Part shown: positions 21,140 to 31,305 of the stretch, piece by piece
Numbering within the stretch: position 1 is the first letter of the stretch
How the letters are laid out: each line of letters starts with the position of its first letter
Assembly (NCBI GenBank): GCA_032716605.1
Contig: CM064480.1
Coordinates: forward strand, 26,650,129 to 26,714,128
Direction of reading: 5' to 3'
Origin: Paralithodes platypus
Taxonomy: Eukaryota > Arthropoda > Malacostraca > Decapoda > Lithodidae
DNA: 64,000 bases
Notes under the pieces: model-generated
What the model was told of the DNA's origin: nothing
The model's input: the letters and a program-made list of their open reading frames with translations, nothing else
The model's database searches: none
Position numbers and translations under genes: made by a program

Positions 21140-22933
21140 CTCTGCTCTGCTGTCAGCCGGCCCGGACGTGTCTCTCCACGCTCCGCTGGTTCCGCATTTG
21201 CTGCGTCCCTAATGAGTTTTTTCTCATTTGTTTACTCCGGGATGTATCGAGTAAGGTTAGGATATGCGTAGCAGGAGTGTCCTGGGCTGGTTGCCCGCAG
21301 TGCAGTGTATTTTGGGTCGTGTGTTTGGGGCATCTATTTCGGATGTACCCTCGTGGTCCGGTTGTGGACAGGTGAACTTTTTCACAGTTAGCTAGCTTTG
21401 TGATGCAGGCGGCTTTCATTACGCGTTATTGCTTCCTTTTATCATTCTGATGAGGTAGCGTATTTTTGCTGACGTTCCCAGCATATTTTTCTTCACTTAG
21501 TGAAGTTTTTTCTAGGTCCCGAGTCAGTTCTTCCCTTTGCCGGAAGTATTTGCTACAGTGGTGTGTTGGCGGTGGTTCCTGTTGTGATATAATTCAGTGC
21601 TTTTTGTTTATATTCCGACATGTTAATGTTATCCGTCTGCCTAGGCCTAGCCAGCCTCTCGTAGCTTTATCACATATACAAGTGTTATTGATTTATTTTC
21701 TAAATATGTACTACTGTGTCATGTGTGTCCTGGTTTAGTTGTGTATTGGCTAATTCCACGGACTATTTATGTGTCCTGGGTTAGTTGTGTATTGGCTAAT
21801 TCCACGGACTATGTTGGGCCCGGCGTTAGTTGTGTTTTGGCTACGCCTCGGTCCTGTATTGCGTTCAGATGTTATCTGGACGGGGTGGGTTATTTCCGGC
21901 GGGTTTTTCTCGGTTACACCATGAAAAAACCCAGCTGGTTGCCGAGTTTTGGCCACGTGTGGTTTAAAAACAGGCTTGTTTCCCCGGCGAGTGGGTGTCT
22001 GTGGCTCCCCAGGACTGCGTCTCTGGGGTGCCTGTTTCAGGCTCCTTCTGATTCCCGGCGGGTTGGCTGTACCCATCTAACAGTGTTCATACGGACACGT
22101 GTTGTTTGTAGTTTTTTCGGTTTTGCAAAGCCAATATAAAACTATGCTGTTGTTGTATTTCCTCCCCGGCGATCTTTTACAAAGATGTGGGGTTAGGAAC
22201 AATTGGGGTTAACTTTTAAACTTTAAAACACCCGGCGGGTGCAACCTGGTAGGGTGGGATGACCGAATTTGCAAAATTCATTTTGGTTGACCAGACAATT
22301 GAGGGATGCATTGTGTATCGCCTCCTTCCAAATACGGCAATTTAAGGCACAATTGGGGTTGACGTTTTTTAAACTAATATTCACACCTGGTGGGTGCTCC
22401 CTGGAAGGGTGGGAATAACGAATTTACAATTCAGTTAGTTAACCAGACAATTGAGGGATACGTTTTGTATCGCCGCCTTCAACATACGGCGATCTAAAAA
22501 GATACTTCGGGAGAAGTTAGATCTCGTATATTTGTCAGGCTTCCCAGTTTTTGATCTACGAGATAATTCGGGGGCCGGCGTCTTTTTTATTTATTTTTTT
22601 TCCAAAATTGAATCTTGAAACAAACACCACCGGAAAGACTTAATCAGTTATAAACGCCATGCTGGTCTTTATATATTATGTCAGAGGGTATTCATAAATC
22701 TTTTGGACAAATTAAGATATTCTGAAATCTTTTACTTAGGAAACCCCACCGCGTAGCGAGCAGTGGTCGTTGAGTATTACGTCTCGTTACGCGGCGGGTT
22801 ATTTAACACTTGTGTGCGAACATGTTTGGGTTAACCTTATGAGCATTAATTCCTGGAAATTTTATTTTTTTCCAGAGCTGGGTCCCGGCGGGTCTATGCA
22901 GAACCTGGAGTAAGTATCCCACCAGTCTCTGTC
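21140..22933 (+). other. DIRS-C 5' leader
   Basis: This aligns with the reversed leaders of DIRS-A and -B. CCGGCG hexamers recur at about 21896, 21979, 22054, 22164, 22232, 22574 and 22884. Two similar blocks (about 22140-22310 and 22330-22500) look like an internal duplication, each with CAATTGGGGTTAAC-like and ACAATTGAGGGAT motifs. A T-rich tract ending in CCAG (about 22862-22875) precedes the gag ATG by about 60 bp. Confidence 0.65.
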
Positions 22934-23110
22934 ATGGCTACCTTTGCCCCGGTTTTTACTTTATGCATTACGCCCTCCTGTTCAGGTATCCCTATTTTTG
23001 CGCACACCCTTTGTATAAAATGTGTTAAAATGTCTCGTTTGGTGTGGGTTACCTTTCCGGCGTTTTTTCTCGTTGCTCCGAGAACACCGTTTTTGTTTAC
23101 CGAGTTTTAG
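22934..23110 (+). pseudogene. DIRS-C gag remnant
   Basis: The ATG opens with the same Cys-rich start as the other Gag proteins (CITPSCSGIPIFAHT, CIKCVK). Similarity stops after about 40 codons because of a deletion, and the frame ends in TAG at 23108-23110. It fixes the gag start for this family because all three copies share the ATG context. Confidence 0.75.
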
Positions 23111-23384
23111 TCAGGATGGCTCAAAATAGGTAAGTTACCCCGACGAGTTTGGTCGCTTGAGGGCTCATAAGAAACTGCGTTTTCTGTGGTCGAGCCTGGG
23201 AGAAGGCTTCCTGTGTTATTCATTGCTTTATGCATTACGCCCTCCTGTAATGTATAGTTTAGTGTGGGTTACCTTTCCGGCGTTTTTCTCGTTGCTCCGA
23301 GAACACCGTTTTTGTTTACCGAGTTTTAGTCAGGATGGCTAAAATAGGTAAGTTACCCCGACGAGTTTGGTCACTTGAGGGCTC
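23036..23384 (+). repeat. Tandem duplication inside DIRS-C (about 223-bp period)
   Basis: Positions about 23041-23166 recur at about 23264-23384 (GTGTGGGTTACCTTTCCGGCG through the CGACGAGTTTGGTC block). A copy of the gag-derived ATGCATTACGCCCTCCTG lies between them. The unit therefore joins a gag start fragment to leader-type sequence. Each copy contains ATAGGTAAGT, a good match to a 5' splice donor. Confidence 0.75.
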
Positions 23385-23515
23385 ATCAGAAACTGCGTTT
23401 TCTATGGTCGAGCCTGGGATCAGGCTTCCTGGTTTATTCCCGTCGAGGGGGGCTCCACACAGTTTTCTAGGTGATCAGGCTGACACCTGTTGGACTTGGT
23501 TTTCTCTGCTTTTCA

Positions 23516-23607
23516 AAGCCATTGAAACAATGCTGTCTGTTTGTTTGGTCTTTACCTCCCGGTGACCTTTTTACAAAGAGGTCTGGGGCAGGTATAATTG
23601 GTTTGAT

Positions 23608-23647
<40 letters not shown>

Positions 23648-24532
23648 TTTATTCAGTTAGCAATTTACAGAGTTGGTACCACATAGTATGTTATAAATAT
23701 GACATGTACCAGCCTTGCATAATTCCAACTAAGGATAGCCCAATGGGGCCGTTAGGCGTATTTCCATTGGGGTCCTTGTATATAAAACCCGGCGGTTGTA
23801 CCTTCGGGTGGTTATATTAACGGATTTGCGATTCGAGATAATTTGCCAAACAATTGATTGATACAATAGGGTATCACAGCCTTCAAGACGGCGATCTATG
23901 AGGGCTTCTGGGAGAAGCCGGATTAGAGATTAAGATAGGCTTAGACTTTTTATGGGATAAAAAGATGCCTGAATCTTACTAGTGTTTCAAGTGTAAAGGG
24001 TTACTTGAAAGACTTCATCTTTAATAAAGATATGCTTCATCTTTATGAGGATTAAGAAGTTATGCTTAATTCTTTTGGACAGATAAAAGATATGCTGAAA
24101 TCTTTAATAAGCCATTGAAACAATGCCGTTTGTTTGTTTAGTCTTTCCCTCCCGGCGACCTTTTTACAAAGAGGTCTGGGGCAGGTACAATTGGTTTGAC
24201 ATTGCATATAAAACCCGGCGGTTGTACCTTTGGGTGGTTATATTAACTGATTTGCAATTCGCGATAATTTGCCAAACAATTGATTGATACAATAGGGTAT
24301 CACGGCCTTCAAGACGGCGATCTATGAGGGCTTCTGGGTGACGCCAGATTAGAGATTAAGATAGGCTTAGACTTTTTATGGGATAAAAAGATGCCGGAAT
24401 CTTACTAGTGTTTCAGGTGTAAAGGGATACTTGAAAGACTTCATCTTTAATAAAGATATGCTTCATCTTTATGAGGATTCAGAAGATATGCTTAAATCTT
24501 CTGGACAGGTAAAGATATGCTGAAATCTTTAA
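23516..24532 (+). repeat. Second tandem duplication inside DIRS-C (leader-like unit, about 420 bp)
   Basis: Copy one is 23516-24108 and copy two 24109-24532; both start AAGCCATTGAAACAATG and end in a GCTGAAATCTTTAATA block. Copy one is longer only because of the inserted tail at 23609-23782. The unit resembles the DIRS leader (CCCGGCGGTTGTACC, ACGGCGATCTA), so these are extra leader copies from a related subfamily. Confidence 0.75.
23609..23782 (-). mobile_element. LINE/SINE 3' tail fragment with (AAT)n
   Basis: This segment is present in only one of the two leader duplicates, so it is an insertion. It begins with about 12 AAT units (23611-23646), and on the minus strand starts with AAGGACCCCAATGGAAATAC, matching the tail of the SINE at 10604-10706. 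It is a 5'-truncated copy of the same tail family in the opposite orientation. Confidence 0.65.
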
Positions 24533-24732
24533 TATGATACTAAAGGACAACGAAAAGTAGTGGTGGAGTGCTACGGTTCGTTGACCGGCGGTTTTGAGGC
24601 ACATATTTTGTACCGGTTTTTGGGTGTAACCCTATGAGCATTAATCCCCGGAAAATTCTCTTTCCAGGGCGGATTACCGGTGTTGCACCAGGTGACCAGC
24701 TAGTTCCCGGGGGCGGGGTAGTTTTCCCCCAG

Positions 24733-24995
24733 TCTCTGTCGTGTCGGCACTTGAACCTCTCATTGCTGTATGTTCAACGCCGTTAAGCTCAGGTAGCCCT
24801 ATCTTATTTTTATTTGTTAATGAAATAATTTAATAGCTGAATCATAATAAACATATATATTTTCTATGATTATATTATGATAATATTGTGTTTATTTATA
24901 GTAATTTATTTTAATACAATTAAATATAAATTAAATTAATTAGTATACTTTATGATTTTGCTCACCAGCTCTGCTTTCAATGTGTTAATGAGCTA
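24733..24995 (+). pseudogene. Second gag-start remnant and AT-rich filler in DIRS-C
   Basis: After a pyrimidine tract plus CCAG (about 24660-24667), a sequence beginning near 24741 translates like a diverged Gag N-terminus (a Cys-Ser-Thr-Pro-Leu segment in place of CITPSC). Similarity ends near 24805. From there to about 24995 the DNA is strongly AT-rich and I recognise nothing in it. Confidence 0.5.
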
Positions 24996-25099
24996 TGGGA
25001 GCTTTTAATTATCATAAACCTTTACGGGACTCGGACGAGGGCTCCCGTTCAGGGAGTATACCGAGCTCGCAGGCGAGGGACAGCCACAGCCAAGGTGTA

Positions 25100-26300
25100 T
25101 GGCGATAATCACAGTCGTACCTCACCCGCCGGACGATAACGCCGGCGGGCGGACCTGACGCTCTGATGACGGACGAGAACAGGTTGAGTTCCATTTATCT
25201 CTTTTCCGCCGCCAGACGCGTCTCTAATGTGCCACGTAGTCAACAAACTACAGGATTAGCGAGGCGTAGTCTCGCTAATCGCGCCCCTGTGGCCGGCGCA
25301 GTGTGGTACCAGCATTTGAACACGTGGTGCCCGCACCCAGTGTCCCTCCTGGTCGGGTTGTTCCACTTAGAACACAATTGGCAACCTAGAAACCTCGCGG
25401 ACTTGTTCATTTTGGACATTCAGGAGGCCAAGTGGCTAGCACCTTATGGTAGCGACGTGACCAAGATATTCACGAATCAATATACCCAGTCTACAAAGTG
25501 ACAGTTTCAATCGCATTGGAAAGCTTTTACGTCTCGGATTCTTAGAACAAAACAAACTGTGCCCTCGGTGGCGTTGGTTGTTTATTATTTAATTTATCTG
25601 TTCATGCAGAAACATTTATCTGAAAGTGATTTATGTGGGCAGGTTTTAAACTCCGCCCACCTCCCCGTCAGCTCAGGCCTACATGGTCTCTGGACAAAGC
25701 ATCGTCGTTATTCTCGTTCCTGTATGTACCAAAGACTGCAGATTTTACAAAAGGGCAGTATTCCTTATGGCTTTGGCTACCGGGAACAGAGTATCTGAGC
25801 TGGCGGCGATGAGCAACGCACCTAATTGCCTCAGGTGTGATAGGCTTCATGAGTGTATTCACACTGCACCTTCCCCAGGATTCATAGCCGAGATTGAGCA
25901 CAGTGAACACGTGTTTTCAGAGTTCACGGTGCCGGCGTTAAACAGGGGAAAGGTGCACCATCTTTTTTGCCCAGTGCAAGCTCTAACCAAATATTTAAGA
26001 GTGGCACCTCTAAATCACCAGGGTGCGTTATGGGTCGCAAGTCCGGGTGAACGATTGATGGAGCGTACACTGGCTTCTCTCTTGGTCGAGGACTTTAAAG
26101 AGAAGCATCCCGGCGTTGTGGGTAAGACCCACGATTTACGCAAGGGGACAGCCTCTTTACGTTTCCTTAATAATCTTTCGGTGGAAGTTATTACGTCCAC
26201 ACAGTTGTGGGCCTCTAATCAGGAGTTTTTGCCTCGATACCTTTCAGTAGCTCTGGACAAACCTTCCTTGCCATGTATAGCTTTACGGCAGAGGGTCTAG
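25100..26300 (+). pseudogene. DIRS-C tyrosine recombinase, internally deleted
   Basis: The N-terminal part (25166-25501) matches the RT/recombinase overlap region and stops at 25499-25501. About 100 bp are missing near 25620-25640. The C-terminal frame 25683-26300 keeps the catalytic Arg (GNRVSEL), the HDLR box and the Tyr in FLPRYLSV. There is an odd change in that frame: GKTHDLRKGTAS replaces the GRAHDLRKWAAS seen in DIRS-B. The protein cannot be complete. Confidence 0.8.
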
Positions 26301-27008
26301 GTGGCCCTTTTAGTCACGTTTTGTTTAATTTCAAGAAAAAGGGGGGGGGGGGAGGGTGCAGTCAGTGTGACATAGGACACCCTAGACCCCTCCGGAGTAT
26401 GTGTTCGGAAGATACGAGCTGTGATACTGGTTGTAGGCATTGTATTATACAATTTCTCTGTAGTATTCATTGCAGGAAATTGTGCTAAAGGCCAATAGTA
26501 GTGTTACGACAATTCTTGTTGTAAGTAGCTTTGGCTGTGAAGCAATAGATTTTTGAGAAATCTCGGTAGTGGCAACTACGACTTTTACTTTTGCAGTAAT
26601 TACTTCTGCATAAGTACACGAGTTCAGTACTTCTACGAATGTACAAGAATTCATTTATGTTTGGTTATATTTTTAGGAATATATCCACTAGTTAATGGGG
26701 TTTATATGTGCACATGTAGCCTAAACTTATAAGTTTTTAGTTTTCACCACTTACTTTAAGTGGGGTGCCTTCTTAACTAGCAGATCTGTGCACAGAGTCT
26801 CAGAGTTAACCCTTTTTCAAGCAGGCTTCATTGAAGCACGCTCCTGCTTGTACCCCTTTTTGAAGATTTAGGCTGTATAAAGTTTATGCACCCGAATATC
26901 TCTTTTTTACAAAAGTAAGAATACTATGTGGTTGTTTGATTATCTGCTTTTCTAGAGTTATGATATGATTACGAATGTCCCCCTCCAGTCTTAGAAATCA
27001 GGCATGTT
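26301..27008 (+). other. DIRS-C 3' noncoding region
   Basis: This matches the reversed 3' regions of DIRS-A and -B, with the conserved homopolymer tract (here G, about 26341-26352) right after the recombinase stop. The GAAGCACGCTCCTGCTT motif pair is kept at about 26828-26850. No gene is present. Confidence 0.65.
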
Positions 27009-27106
27009 CGTCAATGATGGAGGGGCCACTAATAAATTATAGGTTTGACTCCTGTAAGGAGATAAAGAAAACCTAATATTTAGTAGTGGCCCCGTAATCA
27101 TTGACG
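27009..27106 (+). repeat. DIRS-C internal complementary region
   Basis: The 98-bp segment joins the complement of the 5' terminus (CGTCAATGATGGAGGGGCC) to the complement of the 3' terminus (TTTAGTAGTGGCCCCGTAAT), as in DIRS-B. Confidence 0.85.
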
Positions 27107-27180
27107 ACTGGGGCCCTCCCGACCATCCCCTTCCCATTCGTTGATGTATTAAGGATTTTGGTTTACTTGATATGTCAGTG

Positions 27181-27530
27181 AAGGAAGAATGACGCCTGAA
27201 TCAGCGTCTGGTCAAAGATCCACACAAGTACATCTACGATATGATGGAAAGCTTATTGGATAGTTATTCTTATTTTCTTTTTGTTTTTTATTTTTTACGA
27301 AGTTTTTTCGTAGTGAGAACCCAATTCATAATGACTGAAGCCATGAGTGAGGTCGCGTGCGCTCATGATGAAGGCTCCTCAGATTTTAAATGCTCTGCAC
27401 GGTAGATTCAAACTACGGCGGATTAGTGTTTGAAGAGGATGCCTTATGTAATAGGCATGTTCATCAATGATTACGGGGCCACTACTAAATATTAGGTTTT
27501 CTTTATCTCCTTACAGGAGTCAAACCTATA
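27181..27530 (+). repeat. DIRS-C 3' inverted terminal repeat
   Basis: This is the inverted copy of 20829-21139 followed by the 40-bp terminal hairpin extension (about 27490-27530) shared with DIRS-B. Right of 27530 the arm of the host DNA element resumes. Confidence 0.85.
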
Positions 27531-27678
27531 ATATCGTTTTTATGTTGTCGAAGCAAATAAGGGTTGTGAAAGGCAGAGTTGTCTCGCAATTAACACTGGG
27601 CCGAGCTGTCTCGCCGTGGGCCGAACTGTCCAAGCCGAGCTGTCCCGTGGGCCGAGTAGTCTAGCATTCTCCATTGGG

Positions 27679-29163
27679 ATCTGCTTGGTTTTAGGTACGG
27701 TCGAGGTTAATAAATGTTGTCAGATATTTCACAGAGTTTCGGACACTGGCTAATACTCTGAGGGATAAGCACTTTTCCCAGTAACTATAAAGATACCAAT
27801 AACACTTCTTGAGCGAAAACCACTGGAATCTATGACAACACTTAATACCTCCGATTGTACATGATACTGAAGAACGTTCATCAATTTGTTTTAACAATAT
27901 AGAAATATAGCTTATCTAAGTTATTTTATGTGGCGCGAACTGGCGTGTTTACCATGACTTAATTTTGTGCAATGGCGGGAACTCTCGACATGGGAAATGG
28001 GCAAATCTGTGTTTTTTTTTAGTTGAGAAACTTATAATTTGTATGCATGTTTACAGCTCAATATTTGGCTTCACCACTGTCTGGTCAAGGGACCGCGATA
28101 TATAAATTGACCAGAAAACTATATTATCATTACGAAATAGGCCTTAGAACCGAGTTCCCTCAACTCTGGACCAGGTTAAACATGCATAAACACTGCATGT
28201 ATGTTAATTGCTGGCGAGCTGGGATTATTTCTTGATGTGCTCCACATCATCAGGATGTTGGTCGATCTTTTACAGAGCTTGAGTATTGAATTGAAAGGTA
28301 TTAATTACGAAAAACAGACCTCACTGTTCAGGACCGCATATCTCGTTTACAAACGGCGTCTCTACACAATGGAGTCACTCCAGCTGGCTGAAAATGCCAA
28401 TTCGTCACCAACGACTATATATATTAGTATTTTGTTCTGGAGTTTAATGGAATTATATCGATATTGCCCATATACATATTACAGCATATTCATGCCAAGT
28501 TATGACCCTGCATTAATCTTCGTTTTTTCGTTCATCCCTGTAGTTCACCTTTAAAGAGGAAATACACAAAAGCCCAATTTCGAATGATCGTGAATAACTT
28601 TACTTTGGCGTATGTTTGTGTTAATTTAAGACTACATTTAGATAGATATATTTTTTTAACACTCGCCAATGAAATATGATGACTTGCTTACAGATATATA
28701 CGTAAAGCCTGAATCGGATTGACTTAAACCCAGTTGTTCACTTCCTCAAGCCTGTGTAGGAGCAGGGTTGAGTTGGCTTGATATTGGACACCCTTTTATG
28801 GCATTTGGGTGTGAAATACGACACCATTTCCAGTCTATCGGAGATAATGATGGTAAAGGAAAATGCGGCTATACAAACAAATTTCTTCAGGGTGATAGAA
28901 GTTTGGCAGGGTAGCGAAAAATGTACAAATATTCGTCATATATATAATATTTTTTTCGTGTATAATATACTCATGTCAGTTCCCTAGGGCTTTTACATGC
29001 TCTTCCTTTGCCATTTCTCTAAACGGACCCCACAAAAAAAACAATAAAAAGCGTTTCCATTATATAATGACAATGGCTAATTACTTATTATTGCCGATGT
29101 CCGAAGTCCGAAGCGACCCGGTTTTACGGTATGTCAATTAGGCTATGTTAGTTTGAATGCCTC
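27679..29163. other. Unrecognised DNA
   Basis: About 1.5 kb without a supported gene. Frames at 28047-28235 and 28201-28554 on the plus strand are short, have no known domain and lack codon or context support, so they are not called. This may be old host intergenic sequence. Confidence 0.5.
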
Positions 29164-29165
29164 TA

Positions 29166-30123
29166 CAGTAACCCCTCGCCATTTCGGACCTCTAATTTTC
29201 GGAAACCCGTACTAGCCGCATCGGCAACGGCCTCCCGGATACGTACTTCCGTTTTTCGGACATTTCCTTCATCGTTCCAACAGTGTCGGAAGATTCTAAC
29301 AGTTTTCTGACAAATAAGGGCAAATGTCCGTCATAATCGTCCAATGTACGTAGTCTGATATCTCGTATGTTCACGAGATGTGTCCGACAGTCTCGAAAGT
29401 GTCGGATGACGCACTCCCGTCCCCGGAACATAAGGGTGAATGTCCGTCAAAACGGGGATCCGTCAGAGCGCCGGTATAAAGGCTAGGCTCTGAGTCACCC
29501 GCTTGGACGAGACGTGATGTCACAGGCGTCAGTATGCGGTATCTTGTGTTGTTGTTGCTGTGTTAAACATATACCCGTTTATAAAGCCTCCCAAAGCGTA
29601 AGGTGACCTCGATATCACTTGAGATGGAGAAGGGGAGTGAGGTGGTCAAGGAGAGTAAGGTGGAGAAGTGGAGTTAGGTGAAGTGAGGTGGACCTGTTTT
29701 CAATGAAGGGGTGAGTGTTATTCCTTACTTATTGTTCCAAATAAACTACTATACAGCACTGTATGTGCTATTATATCAATATATAAACTACTATACAGCA
29801 CTGTATGTGCTATTATATCAATATATTTAAATCTAGGGTATGATTAGGGTAACCTCCGTTTTTTTGGTCGCATTTATTACGTTGTCATGGTTGCATGAAG
29901 TTTGCTCCCGTTTTCCGTTTCCCGGTTAACGGCCAGCTCGGCGCCCGGTGTAGTCTGTTCCCGTTTCACTATTCACTATTCGATATTCGTCGGATTTTTC
30001 TCTATCAAATCGGTTTTTTGTCCTCTTTTAGATTGGACACAGCCGGAGTTCGGACATCTCGGATAATCGGACATTTCGGACTGGGTGTCCCCCCAATTAG
30101 TCAGAAATAGCGAGGGGTTACTG
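29166..30123. mobile_element. Non-autonomous Tc1/mariner-like (pogo/Tigger type) element
   Basis: The left end is CAGTAACCCCTCGCCATTTC and the right end is its near-perfect inverse (GAAATAGCGAGGGGTTACTG). Both are flanked by TA (29164-29165 and 30124-30125), the mariner target. The element is 958 bp and has no transposase ORF, so it is a deletion derivative. Confidence 0.8.
29741..29824 (+). repeat. Perfect tandem duplication, 42-bp unit x2
   Basis: Two identical 42-bp copies (29741-29782, 29783-29824) start ATAAACTACTATACAGCAC. They lie inside the pogo-like element. Confidence 0.9.
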
Positions 30124-30125
30124 TA

Positions 30126-30454
30126 TTTCAGTTTTTTTAGGCTCCGTTAGCTTTTGTCTAGCGGTCACCAGATTCATGAATAGGTCTAGGCCTATTTATC
30201 ATCGGCGATTTTCCAATGCTCCTAAATTCGAGTTTTAAAATTCTAACTATTCCTACTTATCAACATTACTGTTAAGTTGAAATTCTCTTTTGCGTCATTA
30301 GCGAGAATTCTTTCTTGTCACTACGCATTTTTGATGATAGCCTAACTGTTTTCCAATGGCGGCTTAAGAATAACGCTATCGCGTTATTCTTAAGCCGCGT
30401 TTTCCTTCACCACCACTATCTCCAATAGACTGGAAAAGGTGTCGTATGTAACCA
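30126..30454. other. Short unrecognised interval between two DNA transposons
   Basis: About 330 bp between the pogo-like element and the piggyBac left end. The only structure seen is the hairpin at 30359-30398. Confidence 0.5.
30359..30398. repeat. Perfect 18-bp hairpin with 4-nt loop
   Basis: GCGGCTTAAGAATAACGC (30359-30376) is followed by TATC and then by its exact reverse complement (30381-30398). Nothing around it shows what it does. Confidence 0.9.
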
Positions 30455-30917
30455 TTAACCCTTCTGGCCCAGGCTGCCTTTCTAAAGGACGGAGCTCGTA
30501 TCCGGGCGATCTGGCTGAAAAATAAGACTCGTAAACAAAGGCCTATCTCCCTTAATACAAGAGCAACATTACTCAAACATATAAAAACAAATTCGCCTTA
30601 CCTTGCTGCGTAGACTGGCGTTAATTAGAGCTCTCTTGCTCAACTGGTTCTGGAGTTATGGCGATGTTAGTGGAGGTAACATTTGCCGCGTATTTACCTC
30701 GGTGCGTCCGAACACTCAACCGCGGCCCCGGCTACGACGCCCTTTTGCACTCGTCGCCCCACCCGCAATTATGCCGGGAAGCGATTTGAGAGTTTTTTAT
30801 TGTTTATTATGCCATTTATTTTCACTCAATAAAGTTATTTTTATGAAGTTATTTGTGTCTCTGTCACTTATACTTAGTTTTATTGTTATTATTATAGTAG
30901 TTATTTGTTATTTATAC

Positions 30918-31260
30918 TGGACTATGGTAATTGATAGAGTCATTTTAACTTTTATGTATTGTTAGGTAAGCTAATAATATATATAGTGTCACTTTCACTT
31001 GTTCATATTGTTATGAAGGCACTTATTATTACTTATGTGTGTCTCTTTCACTTATTACTTAGTTTTATTATTATTATAGTGTCACTTTCATTGGACTATG
31101 ATAATTGATAGTGTCATTTTCACTTTTATGTATTGTTAGGTAAGCTAATAATATATACTGTATAGTGTCACTTTCACTTGTTCATATTGTTATGAAGGCA
31201 CTTATTATTACTTATGTGTGTCTCTTTCACTTACACTTAGTTTTATTATTACTATTAGCT
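30918..31260 (+). repeat. Tandem duplication, about 175-bp unit x2
   Basis: The block beginning GGACTATGGTAATTGATAG (about 30918) recurs from about 31093, including a shared AAGGCACTTATTATTAC segment. It lies in the 3' noncoding part of the piggyBac element. Confidence 0.8.
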
Positions 31261-31305
31261 TACATTTTAGAGAGTGTCACTTTCACTGTCATTGTCACGG
31301 GCACT

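Larger units (their letters stand above)
20829..27530 (+). mobile_element. DIRS-C: internally deleted and rearranged DIRS-like retrotransposon
   Basis: Both ITRs (20829-21139, 27181-27530) and the internal complementary region (27009-27106) are present in plus orientation. Inside, gag is reduced to its first codons, RT is absent, and the recombinase is partial. Between gag and the recombinase lie extra leader-like segments in tandem (23036-24805). The element could move only with enzymes from other copies. Confidence 0.85.
20633..27678. mobile_element. Candidate small DNA transposon with GGCCGAGCTGTC-type arms, split by DIRS-C
   Basis: The left arm (20633-20828) starts near CCATTGGGG and holds several copies of GACAGCTCGGCCC-like motifs. 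The right arm (27531-27678) has the same motifs in the opposite orientation (GGGCCGAGCTGTCTCGCCG) and ends near CCATTGGGA. Together, without DIRS-C, they would form an element of about 340 bp with inverted, motif-rich ends. The superfamily is not assigned and a clear target-site duplication was not found. Confidence 0.5.

Noticed and set aside
28047..28554. Two short plus-strand frames as possible host exons
   Set aside because: No known motif, no supporting splice signals I could rely on, and lengths expected by chance in AT-rich DNA.
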